Source: Natronosalvus rutilus (lineage in GTDB: Archaea; Halobacteriota; Halobacteria; Halobacteriales; Natrialbaceae). Taken from it: a DNA stretch of 64,000 bases. The stretch lies in assembly GCF_024204665.1 (NCBI RefSeq), contig NZ_CP100355.1:3019451-3083450 (forward strand), read 5' to 3'. This document shows positions 28,349 through 35,871 of the stretch, piece after piece (the first letter of the stretch is position 1; every line of letters starts with the position of its first letter). Both the position numbers and the translations under genes were made by a program. The notes under the pieces were generated by a model, which was not told the DNA's origin, did no database searches, and saw nothing but the letters and a program-made list of their open reading frames with translations.

Positions 28349-28987
28349 GTGTCCCGCCACGCGGCCACCGTCACCGTCGATCGAACCGGGTCCGACAGCC
28401 TCACCGCCAGCGCCAGCTCGCTCGAGGCGAGCCACCCGTTCGAGATCCAACTCGAGAGCGAGGGTGGGCCGGCACACGTTCACTGCCGCCTGACCGGCGA
28501 GCTAACAGGCGCCGCGTCGATCGGGGGGTTGAACGCGGGCAATGGGAACGCTCGAGACGGAAACCACTACGTCGACCCTGATCGACCGACTCCCATCCTG
28601 ATCGACTTCGATCCGGTGGCGCTCGAGGCGCCGCTCGAGGGATCGATCGTCCTCTCGACGGGGTACGGCGCGACCGAAACGACGCTCGCGGTGACGCTGC
28701 TCCCGACGACTCGGTCGGTCGACGTCGACCAGACGCTCGGCGAACCCGCTCGAGAGGAGCCGGAGCCAACGGCGCTCGAGCGCGGCGTCGAACAGCTTCG
28801 AGCCGTGAGCGGGCTCGAGCCCGGTACCCTCGGCGTCCTCGCTCTCGCCGTCCTCGCGATTGCGATTGCTTGGTCGACAGCGGCCGTTGTCGGCGGAACC
28901 GTCGCGTACGCCAGCGTGTTGATCGTCTCGATCGGCGTCGTCGTCGCGGTCGCCCTGCTGGTCGGACGGCTCGAGCCGCCGGGGTAG
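28349..28987 (+). CDS. Haloarchaeal protein with C-terminal membrane hairpin
   Basis: 212 aa from a GTG start. The N-terminal 120 residues look like a beta-sandwich (ATVTVDRTGSDSLTASA, PFEIQLESEGGPAHVHCRL, LEGSIVLSTGYGATETTLAV). Two membrane segments close the protein (about residues 160-180 and 185-207), so the soluble part is probably tethered. I believe this family is listed as DUF7524, from memory. Function is unknown. It lies between Trm112-like and CbiX genes on the same strand. Confidence 0.72.
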   Translation: MSRHAATVTVDRTGSDSLTASASSLEASHPFEIQLESEGGPAHVHCRLTGELTGAASIGGLNAGNGNARDGNHYVDPDRPTPILIDFDPVALEAPLEGSIVLSTGYGATETTLAVTLLPTTRSVDVDQTLGEPAREEPEPTALERGVEQLRAVSGLEPGTLGVLALAVLAIAIAWSTAAVVGGTVAYASVLIVSIGVVVAVALLVGRLEPPG

Positions 28988-29071
28988 AGGGAGAGGGTAG
29001 GAGATAGGGCCGCCGACGGCGAACGCACCGACAGCGAAGTCGATAAGCCGCTGCCATCCTAACGACCGAGT

Positions 29072-29947
29072 ATGCAAGCGCTGGTCATCGTGGCACACGG
29101 ATCGCACCTGAATCCGGACTCCGCACAGCCGACGTACGACCACGCGGATACGATCCGGAAGACGGGCGCCTTCGACGAGGTTCGGGAGGGATTCTGGAAG
29201 GAAGAGCCCCACTTCCGGGAAGTGATACGTACCGTAGAATCCGACGAGGTGTTCGTCGTCCCCCTGTTCATCAGCGAGGGGTACTTCACCGAACAGGTGA
29301 TCCCGCGAGAACTCCGCCTCGAGGGCTGGGATCCCGACCTGTGGGAGTCGGACGGCACCGACGCCACCGAAGTCACGCTCGAGGTCGGCGACGCCGAGAA
29401 GACGGTCCACTACTGCGGCCCAGTCGGGACCCACGACGCGATGACCGACGTAATCGTCAAGCGCGCTGAAACGGTGACCGACGACCCCGACGTCGGTCCC
29501 GGTTTCGGGCTCGCGGTCGTCGGCCACGGGACCGAGCGAAACGAGAACTCCGCGAAAGCCATCGAACACCACACCGAGCGCATCCGCGAGATGGATCGCT
29601 TCGACGAAATGCGAGCCCTCTACATGGACGAAGAGCCGGAAGTCGACGACGTCACCGATTACTTCGAAAGCGAGGACGTCGTCGTCGTCCCGCTGTTCGT
29701 CGCCGACGGCTTTCACACCCAGGAAGACATCCCCGAGGACATGGGGCTCACCGACGACTACCGAACGGGCTGGGACGTGCCCGGCATCGTCGACGGGCAG
29801 CGCATCTGGTACGCAGGGGCCGTCGGCACCGAACCGTTGATGGCTGACGTCATCCTGGAGCGCGCAGTCGACGCCGGTGCCGACGTCGGCGACGCGCTCG
29901 AGCAAGTCGAGTCCTGGACGAGCGAGAGGCCGGCGGCGGGTGACTGA
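29072..29947 (+). CDS. cbiX: Sirohydrochlorin cobaltochelatase, two-domain CbiX
   Basis: 291 aa with two similar halves, as in archaeal/bacterial long CbiX. The metal-binding histidines are in IVAHGSHLNPDS and VVGHGTERNENS. Paired strand motifs FVVPLFISEGYFT and VVVPLFVADGFHT confirm the internal duplication. The enzyme puts cobalt (or possibly iron or nickel) into sirohydrochlorin in cobalamin or related tetrapyrrole synthesis. It is separated from the DR2241-type gene by one base, a conserved pairing. Confidence 0.93.
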   Translation: MQALVIVAHGSHLNPDSAQPTYDHADTIRKTGAFDEVREGFWKEEPHFREVIRTVESDEVFVVPLFISEGYFTEQVIPRELRLEGWDPDLWESDGTDATEVTLEVGDAEKTVHYCGPVGTHDAMTDVIVKRAETVTDDPDVGPGFGLAVVGHGTERNENSAKAIEHHTERIREMDRFDEMRALYMDEEPEVDDVTDYFESEDVVVVPLFVADGFHTQEDIPEDMGLTDDYRTGWDVPGIVDGQRIWYAGAVGTEPLMADVILERAVDAGADVGDALEQVESWTSERPAAGD

Positions 29948-29948
29948 C

Positions 29949-31205
29949 GTGGTCGAAGACGCTCCCGACTTGGAGGCGACGGGGTGGCGAGTCGCCGACG
30001 AAGTACTCGAGGCGTTCCTCGAAACGGTACTCGAGACTGACGAGGACGACCAACCGGTAATCGACTTCGACGGACTCGTCGCGGAGCGACTCGCGGACGG
30101 GTCGACCTACCGGCTCGAAACCTCGACCACGACCGTCGAAATCGAGGCGTCGACCGTCGCCAACGCGACGGAGCGATCGATGGACGAGTTGCGTCAGTCG
30201 CTCGAGCCGATCGGCCCCTTCGTCACGAACTGGTACGTCTGGGAGCGGACGGTCGGCGGCCGCGAAACCGCCCGGCGCGCGTTCTTGCGATGGTGTGAGG
30301 GGGCGCCGCTGGACGATCCGAAGGTCGAGACAGTAGCGTCGAAAACGGACACGAGCGACGTCCTCGATCGATACGACGCCCTCGAGTCGGGCGTCGTCCG
30401 TCACTGGGGCGAACTCCAGATCACGACTCGCCTCGCGACCGAGGATGGTGGTTGCACCGGTACCGGCACCGGCACTGGCACAGGAGCCGGCGAACGCGTC
30501 TACGAGATCCGCCACGTCCAGGACGCCGACGCCACCGACGAGACGCTCGAGGATCACGACGACCCTCGCGACGCTCGCGAAATCGTCACTTACGACGCGG
30601 ACGGGCGGTACCGGCCGCTGAAGACCGCGCCGACGCTCGTGGCGGGGTGGCGCTTCGCCGGCCTGTCGGGTGACGACCTGGTCGAAACCGTCCGCACGAT
30701 CTACCCCGCCACAGTCGCCAACTGGCACCGCGAACAATGCGGCGACCTCGACGTCGACCACTGGCTCGAGACGGCCGAGCGCCAGACCGGCATCTACGAC
30801 GTGATCGACGAACTCCCGCGAGAGACCCTCGAGTGGCTGACCGAGGCCTGCTGCGTCGACTCCCAGTGTCTCAAACGCCGCGAGTGGGAGTACGCGGCCG
30901 ACGATCCGATCGACACCGACCCTGGCGACGGCGTCTTCCCCTGCCGGGAACCCTGCTCGCTCGTCATCGCGGCGGCCCGGAAGTGGGCCATCCTCGAGAG
31001 TGAGGAGGAGAAGACGTGGGAACTCGAGTTGACGACCACCGAGATGAACCAACTGGCCGAAATCGTCGACGCCGTGGCCGACGGGCGAGTCGACGAGATC
31101 CGCGAGGCGGACGTCTACGACGGTGCGAACCGCTACCGGGCGCGATACCTCCGCGCGAAGCGAATGGACGACGGCTCGCTCGGCGAGGGAGCGACCAATC
31201 GCTAG
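29949..31205 (+). CDS. DR2241-family iron-sulfur protein paired with CbiX
   Basis: 418 aa. The C-terminal half has the cysteine set HREQC, EACCVDSQCLKRREWEY and CREPCSLVI expected for the 4Fe-4S domain of DR2241-type proteins, which are genetically tied to CbiX. The N-terminal half (GPFVTNWYVWERTVGGRETARRAFLRW) is the associated stabilising domain. It presumably supports metal insertion or redox handling of the precorrin, but no reaction is established. I chose the GTG at 29949, one base after cbiX; GTG 29940 is possible. A Thr-Gly repeat (TGTGTGTG) interrupts the middle. Confidence 0.8.
   Translation: MVEDAPDLEATGWRVADEVLEAFLETVLETDEDDQPVIDFDGLVAERLADGSTYRLETSTTTVEIEASTVANATERSMDELRQSLEPIGPFVTNWYVWERTVGGRETARRAFLRWCEGAPLDDPKVETVASKTDTSDVLDRYDALESGVVRHWGELQITTRLATEDGGCTGTGTGTGTGAGERVYEIRHVQDADATDETLEDHDDPRDAREIVTYDADGRYRPLKTAPTLVAGWRFAGLSGDDLVETVRTIYPATVANWHREQCGDLDVDHWLETAERQTGIYDVIDELPRETLEWLTEACCVDSQCLKRREWEYAADDPIDTDPGDGVFPCREPCSLVIAAARKWAILESEEEKTWELELTTTEMNQLAEIVDAVADGRVDEIREADVYDGANRYRARYLRAKRMDDGSLGEGATNR
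30456..30488 (+). repeat. Imperfect ACCGGC/ACTGGC hexanucleotide repeat in the DR2241 gene
   Basis: The bases ACCGGT-ACCGGC-ACCGGC-ACTGGC-ACAGG encode a run of Thr-Gly pairs. The repeat keeps frame and lies in a loop between the two domains, so it is a likely site of length change. Confidence 0.6.
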
Positions 31206-31228
31206 GGACTCGAAGATACCTCGAGTCC
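31204..31228 (+). terminator. Hairpin at the end of the DR2241 gene
   Basis: GGGACTCGA, a 7-nt loop and TCGAGTCCC form a perfect 9-bp stem that begins within the stop codon. A pyrimidine-rich CTTCTTCTTCG stretch follows. This may mark the 3' end of the cbiX transcript. Archaeal termination relies more on T-runs, so it remains tentative. Confidence 0.4.
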
Positions 31229-31318
31229 CGACGCCGCTTCTTCTTCGTGCGCTCGAGGAACGGGTCTCTTGCATACGCCGCACACAGCGTTTTGCCCGCT
31301 CAAGTGGTAACTGATGGC

Positions 31319-31675
31319 ATGCTCGTCCAGCTCGAGCAGTACAAACACGAGGAGGTCCAGTTCGACGACAACCGGACGACCGGCGAATCCCAGACCGCGG
31401 ACTCGATCGAACGGGAGTCAGAGGAGTACTTCGGGGAAGATATCGAGGATTTCGACGTCGAAACCTGGGAAACCGTCGAGTACGAGGGCGATCCCATCCA
31501 GCGTCGCGACGTCACGATCGACGGCGTCACCGCCGTCTCCATCCCCCAGCGATCGAACGAGGACGACGACTCGGCGCTCCCCGGAAAGACCATCCAGGTC
31601 AGATTCGAGGGCGGGATCGAAACGTTCGAGCAGGCGGAGATCGTCGAGGTACAGGACGAAAATCCGAACGAATGA
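31319..31675 (+). CDS. Conserved haloarchaeal protein, acidic, beta-rich
   Basis: 118 aa starting MLVQLEQYKHEEVQFDDNRT. It is acidic (ESEEYFGEDIEDFDVETWETVEY is typical in composition) and has alternating strands toward the end (TIQVRFEGGIETFEQAEIVEV). No cysteines, signal or membrane segment are present. I do not recognise a function. The ATG at 31319 was chosen because the frame upstream belongs to shadow sequence over the previous gene. Confidence 0.65.
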   Translation: MLVQLEQYKHEEVQFDDNRTTGESQTADSIERESEEYFGEDIEDFDVETWETVEYEGDPIQRRDVTIDGVTAVSIPQRSNEDDDSALPGKTIQVRFEGGIETFEQAEIVEVQDENPNE

Positions 31676-31778
31676 GCGGTGAGTAGTGAGCGGAGTCCAC
31701 GTCGAGTGATCGATAGTCGATGAGCGAGGATCTCGACGGCCGAGGGAATCCCCGGCACCCCCTTGAAGACCGGAGCCC

Positions 31779-32864
31779 TCAGAACAGATTCTCGAGTTCG
31801 TCGTTCGCGAAGGCGTCAGCCGGGTCGCCGGCCGCTTTCTCGTCCTCGACTCGCTGGGCCGCACGCGCGCGGTCGAGGAACTCCTGAATCCGGTCGGAGC
31901 GTTCGACGCCGCCCAGCAGGACCAGCGCGGCTATTCGGTCGCTATCGAGGGGGAAGTCCCCACCTCGAACCTGCATGCTCTCGGTCTCGTCCTCGAGCCA
32001 GCGCCGCGCCTTCTCGACTCCTTTGCGCGGAATCGTCTCCGGCTTCCCGGCGATGACCAGTAACGCCGCGTCGCCGACCCGAGCCTCCGGCAAACTCGTT
32101 CCGGTGAGCAACGCCTGCCTGGAGACACTCATCACGCTTCGAATGTTCTGCGTGCTGTCGTCGCTCGCCGGCGCGCTCGCGTACCCCAGCGCGGCGATTC
32201 CACCCTGGCGAAGCGTGTTGATGACCTCGCTCGAGTCGACGACGCTCTCGCCGACGCCCTCGACGGCCTCGCCCGACGCGAAGAGCAGGCCGAATCGTTG
32301 CGCGATGTTTTGATTGATCGACTCGAATCCGCTCTCGACGCTCTCACCCTGGCTGTGCCAGGCGTCGTTGTCGACGAGGATCGTCGCGTCGGCCTCGCGA
32401 ACGATTGTCTTCAGCGATCGGCCCGCGTTCGCCTGGTACAGCGACCCCTCGTTCCGCCCGGGGAGGATGCCGAGCGCGTAGACTGGAATGTCGTAGACCT
32501 GCTGAAGGTGGTGGACGAGGACCGGCGCGCCACCGCTCCCGGTGCCGCCGCCGAGACCGGCCACGACGAAGATGGCCTCGGACCTGGAGGTGACGTGGCC
32601 GTCGAGGTCGCCGAGCACCTCCTGGACGTCCGACTGCATGATCTCCGCACCGAGTTCGTTGTCGCCGCCGACGCCGTGCCCGTTCACCCGGTCGGCACCG
32701 ATCAGGTGCGTCTCGACGTGCTCGAGCGACTGGAGGTCCGGGGTCGCGGAGTTGATGGCGAACGCTCCCTGGACGGCGTCGAAGTCCATTTCAGCGTCGA
32801 ATTTCGTGAGGCGCTCGACCACCTTTCCACCGGCCTGGCCGATACCAATCAGGGCTACTTTCAT
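31779..32864 (-). CDS. cetZ: CetZ, tubulin/FtsZ-superfamily cell-shape protein
   Basis: 361 aa. The GTP-binding signature is VAGLGGGTGSGGAPVL. The N-terminal MKVALIGIGQAGGKVVERL and the NNDAW-type segment DNDAWHSQGESVESG fit the CetZ branch rather than FtsZ. CetZ proteins polymerise with GTP and control rod shape and motility in haloarchaea. The C-terminal tail ends in NDELENLF after an Ala/Asp-rich linker. I placed the start at 32864 (MKVALIGI). The longer frame is not homologous. Several paralogues are usual per genome, so which CetZ group this is remains open. Confidence 0.93.
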   Translation of the reverse strand: MKVALIGIGQAGGKVVERLTKFDAEMDFDAVQGAFAINSATPDLQSLEHVETHLIGADRVNGHGVGGDNELGAEIMQSDVQEVLGDLDGHVTSRSEAIFVVAGLGGGTGSGGAPVLVHHLQQVYDIPVYALGILPGRNEGSLYQANAGRSLKTIVREADATILVDNDAWHSQGESVESGFESINQNIAQRFGLLFASGEAVEGVGESVVDSSEVINTLRQGGIAALGYASAPASDDSTQNIRSVMSVSRQALLTGTSLPEARVGDAALLVIAGKPETIPRKGVEKARRWLEDETESMQVRGGDFPLDSDRIAALVLLGGVERSDRIQEFLDRARAAQRVEDEKAAGDPADAFANDELENLF

Positions 32865-32917
32865 ATGCAGGAATCCGAGGGAATCAAGTTGAACGTTCCG
32901 GATCATTTTCACGGTCT

Positions 32918-32924
32918 GACGTTT
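32918..32924 (+). promoter_or_regulatory. TATA-like element upstream of the pilin-like genes
   Basis: TTTATAT near 32918-32926 is the only strong AT element between cetZ and the pilin-like gene pair. It would place a transcript start near 32950 on the plus strand, about 80 nt before the likely TTG start. The orientation is uncertain. Confidence 0.35.
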
Positions 32925-33029
32925 ATATGCGATGGCGCGGCCAGAGGGGGCCATGTTCCTGTTTCCCACCGCTCGCCGGGTGGTTCGACGGGCTGCGAGG
33001 GCTCGCCTCACTCGAGTACGAGTCCACCG

Positions 33030-33512
33030 TTGGACCGTTCGAACCGGCGCGGGCAAACCGAACCGCTCGCCGCACTTGTGGCCGTCGCTACGGTCTGTCT
33101 CGCACTCGGCGTGTACGCCGGTGCACTCTCAGGGATGGGGCAGACGAGCAGCGATCGCTCCGTTGCAGAACCCACGCTCGAGGCAGTGCACGCGACCATC
33201 GCCGCCGACTGCGTCTACGATCCGAATGGGCCAGACGACCCGGTCGCAAAGATCCCGACGGATCGACTGCCCAGCGACCGGACCGTGACGGTGACGGTAC
33301 TGGCGCTCGAGGAAGGTCATCCAGAAACGGGACGCTGGGTGAAGTACGTCGACGGTCGGTACGAGCGTGGCTCTGCAACGGGTGACCGCCCGCCCTCACC
33401 CGCCCCGACGCACGGAGGGAGCGCTGACGACACCGCGACCCGTGCGATAGCCATCCTCGAGCCCTCGGGGAAGGTGGCGAGCGCCACGCTCCACGTGGAG
33501 GTCCGGTCGTGA
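33030..33512 (+). CDS. Type IV pilin-like protein, haloarchaeal QTEPL group
   Basis: About 160 aa. The N terminus reads NRRGQTEPLAALVAVATVCL: basic residues, then QTEPL, then one hydrophobic helix. This is the layout of haloarchaeal pilin-like proteins in pilus/secretion clusters (the DUF7285 type, from memory). The rest is an extracellular-type region rich in Thr, Ser and Asp. No ATG is available, so I propose the TTG at 33030 (MDRSNRRGQ). The 3' end overlaps the next gene by GTGA. No pilus ATPase or prepilin peptidase lies nearby. Confidence 0.65.
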   Translation: MDRSNRRGQTEPLAALVAVATVCLALGVYAGALSGMGQTSSDRSVAEPTLEAVHATIAADCVYDPNGPDDPVAKIPTDRLPSDRTVTVTVLALEEGHPETGRWVKYVDGRYERGSATGDRPPSPAPTHGGSADDTATRAIAILEPSGKVASATLHVEVRS

Positions 33513-34345
33513 CGTCAGCGCCCGGCCTCTTGTCGTCAGCACCCAACCTCCTACCGTCAGTATCTGGCCTCTTGCCGTCAGCACCCGCCCTCGAGTCGTC
33601 CACACCCGATACCGAGCTATCCACGACCGATAACATCGAGTCAGCCGCAGCCGGTACCGGCGCCCGGAAGCGCTGCATCGGTGACGACCGAGCCGTCAGT
33701 ACGGTCCTCGACGTCGCACTCTGTCTCGTGCTGATGAGCGCCGCCGTCGGCGTTCTCGGCATCTATCTCGCAGGTGACGAGGACACCGGTCACACCCCCG
33801 AAACGGCGACCCACGCGGTCGAACTGCTCGACTCGACGACAGTCAGCGTCGAATACACACTCGAACCGGCCCTCGAGCGCGCCCCCGAGGGCGCCTACGG
33901 CGAGCCGGATGACTACACCAGGAGCGAACTCACGCGCGTGACACACGGTCCGGCCGCCGGCGTTCTCGCGGACGCCGCACTCGCGAACGTGTCGCTCGAG
34001 GACGAACCACTCACGCAGGAAGGTCACCTCTTCGCGACGGCGATCGAGGGACCGATCGCCAGCGAGTTCGCGGTCGTCGACGGTGACGTCGCCGTGGCGG
34101 CCCACTGGACGCCCTACGAGGGGGCGCCGCTCGAGGGACGAGCGAGCATCGGCCCGACCCCGTCGCCGACGGCCGACGTGAGTAGCGTCTCGATGACCGT
34201 ACCCAGCGGCTTCAATTTCGACCGCTTCGACTCCGCCGATTTCGGCGGAGACGAGGACGACATCGAGAGCGAGGACGGGGACGACGTCGTCTCGTCTGGG
34301 AAGGCATTGATCGACAGATGGAGTGAAGCTATAAGAATATATTAA
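33509..34345 (+). CDS. Second pilin-like protein with repeat-bearing N-terminal extension
   Basis: 278 aa from a GTG that overlaps the previous stop. The pilin-type segment is CIGDDRAVSTVLDVALCLVL at about residues 51-70, followed by the rest of a membrane helix and a polar, acidic extracellular-type region (the DUF7284 type, from memory). The 50 residues before it are odd: four tandem SAPxLLP-type heptads coded by a 21-bp repeat, not expected before a pilin helix. The true start may lie downstream, but no ATG is available. The C terminus ends at the edge of a very AT-rich island, so truncation is possible. Confidence 0.6.
   Translation: MTSAPGLLSSAPNLLPSVSGLLPSAPALESSTPDTELSTTDNIESAAAGTGARKRCIGDDRAVSTVLDVALCLVLMSAAVGVLGIYLAGDEDTGHTPETATHAVELLDSTTVSVEYTLEPALERAPEGAYGEPDDYTRSELTRVTHGPAAGVLADAALANVSLEDEPLTQEGHLFATAIEGPIASEFAVVDGDVAVAAHWTPYEGAPLEGRASIGPTPSPTADVSSVSMTVPSGFNFDRFDSADFGGDEDDIESEDGDDVVSSGKALIDRWSEAIRIY
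33514..33597 (+). repeat. Four 21-bp tandem repeats
   Basis: Units start at 33514, 33535, 33556 and 33577 with the common core GTCAGCACCC-NNCCTC. Each codes for a heptad like SAPGLLS, SAPNLLP, SVSGLLP and SAPALES. The phase fits the reading frame of the second pilin-like gene. Confidence 0.7.
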
Positions 34346-34382
34346 CTTAATTTTATAATATTAATATAGGAATATCGAATCG
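34325..34382. other. AT-rich island between pilin-like gene and next gene
   Basis: About 58 bp that are roughly 80% A+T in a genome well above 60% G+C. It includes AATATATTAACTTAAT and TAATATTAATATAGG. The stop codon of the pilin-like gene falls inside it. The last TTAATATA lies about 27 bp before the ATG at 34393 and is a good TATA element for that gene. The remainder could be a terminator, a DNA-unwinding site or a scar of rearrangement. Confidence 0.55.
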
Positions 34383-34392
34383 AAATACGTCG

Positions 34393-34857
34393 ATGAAAAC
34401 CGACTTGATGCTGACCGACCTTTCCCCACGTATGTTCTACGAGCAGCGCCTTTCCGTCCCGGACACTCGCGACTCGCTTCGAACCGAATACGACGACGAC
34501 CTTCGATCGGCACTCGAGCACGCTGGCCTCGAGCAAGCCGAGATCGAAACCGACGTCGACCGATTGAAACTGGAGGCGCTCCGCGACGGGGAGGCACCGG
34601 ACCTGACCCTCGAGGAAGCCGCCCAAATTCAGTCGCTTCAGGATGGCGAGCCTGACCCGGAGACGATCGTCGAACTGGCGGGTGAACACCTGCTGTTGGG
34701 GATGACGACGGCCGTCGTCGACGTGGATACGCTCGCGGCCGACCTCGACGGCGGCCTCGGCGCCACGGAGATTCAACAGAAAATCGAGCGCCGCGCACCG
34801 ATGACGTTCGAGGAGTACGTCGCGATTCAGTACGCGATCGTCGATCGCGGTATGTGA
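34393..34857 (+). CDS. Small acidic haloarchaeal protein
   Basis: 154 aa, helical and acidic, with no cysteines or membrane segment. Repeating short helices (ETDVDRLKLEALRDGEAPDL, TLEEAAQIQSLQDGEPDPET, MTFEEYVAIQYAIVDRGM) suggest an all-helical domain. I believe it matches a haloarchaeal family numbered about DUF5791, from memory. I chose the ATG at 34393, because the TATA element in the AT-rich island is about 27 bp upstream. ATG 34432 is an alternative. Function is unknown. Confidence 0.68.
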   Translation: MKTDLMLTDLSPRMFYEQRLSVPDTRDSLRTEYDDDLRSALEHAGLEQAEIETDVDRLKLEALRDGEAPDLTLEEAAQIQSLQDGEPDPETIVELAGEHLLLGMTTAVVDVDTLAADLDGGLGATEIQQKIERRAPMTFEEYVAIQYAIVDRGM

Positions 34858-34897
34858 AGAGCGCAGTCGTTATGCACTCGGCTTCCCGAGTACGGAT

Positions 34898-35797
34898 ATG
34901 CGCGTCGCTATTCTCGGCTGTGGGTACGTGGGCCTGGAACTGGGCCGTCAGCTCGAGGACCGAGGCCACGAGGCGATCGGTGTTCGTCGATCCGTCGACG
35001 GACTCGCGGTGGTCGAGAACGCCGGTTTCGACGCCATCCAGGCCGACGTGACTGACGCGTCGGCGCTGGAGGCCGTCCCCGACGTCGATGCAATCGTCTT
35101 CGCCGCAAGCAGCGGTGGACGAGGTGCGGAGGCCGCTCGAGACGTGTACGTCGAGGGGCTCGAGACCGCGATTAGGGCGTTCAGCGAACGAGCCAACCAG
35201 CCGGCACGTCTCGTCTACACGTCCTCGACTGGCGTTCACGGCGATCACGGCGGGGACTGGGTCGACGAGGAGACGCCCATCGAGCCGACCACCGAGAAGA
35301 CCGAGGTGCTGGCAGCGGCCGAACGAATCGCCCTCGAGCGGCCACCCGAGTACGGTTTCGAAGGGACGGTTGCCCGCTTTGCGGGCCTCTACGGCCCGGA
35401 CCGGTATCGCCTGGAGCGCTATCTCGAGGGACCGGTTACCGAGGGGTACCTGAACATGGTCCATCGAGACGATGCCGCCGGTGCGGTTCGATACCTCCTC
35501 GAGCACGACCTCGGTCGCGGCGAAGTCGTGCAAGTGGTCGACGACGAACCGGCGTTGAAGTGGGCGTTCGCGGACTGGCTGGCCGAGCAGTGTGGGCGCG
35601 ATCCGCCCGAAAGGCGAACGAAAGCAGAGCGACTCGAGGCCGGGGATCTCACGGCGGCGGCCCGGCGTCGAATCCTGACGAGCAAGCGGTGTTCGAACAC
35701 GAAATTGCGCGAACTGGGATACGAGTTCGAGTACCCGACCTATCGGGAGGGATACGAGTCAGCGATAGCGGCGTATCTGGGAGAAACGCCCTCGTAG
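34898..35797 (+). CDS. NAD(P)-dependent epimerase/dehydratase, extended SDR type
   Basis: 299 aa with a Rossmann fold. The nucleotide loop is AILGCGYVGLELG, and serine/threonine of TSSTGVHGD with neighbouring residues make the active-site region. The classic YxxxK is not obvious (EKTEVLAAAER stands at its place), as in the YeeZ-like branch of atypical SDRs. It probably acts on a nucleotide sugar or another small molecule, but the substrate cannot be told. It stands alone, 40 bp after the small acidic protein gene. Confidence 0.8.
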   Translation: MRVAILGCGYVGLELGRQLEDRGHEAIGVRRSVDGLAVVENAGFDAIQADVTDASALEAVPDVDAIVFAASSGGRGAEAARDVYVEGLETAIRAFSERANQPARLVYTSSTGVHGDHGGDWVDEETPIEPTTEKTEVLAAAERIALERPPEYGFEGTVARFAGLYGPDRYRLERYLEGPVTEGYLNMVHRDDAAGAVRYLLEHDLGRGEVVQVVDDEPALKWAFADWLAEQCGRDPPERRTKAERLEAGDLTAAARRRILTSKRCSNTKLRELGYEFEYPTYREGYESAIAAYLGETPS

Positions 35798-35871
35798 CCG
35801 GTTGTTACGGGCGGTTTGTGGGCGTTATAATCGAGGGGAACCTTCATGGGCATTCAATTTGAGTGTGGGGT

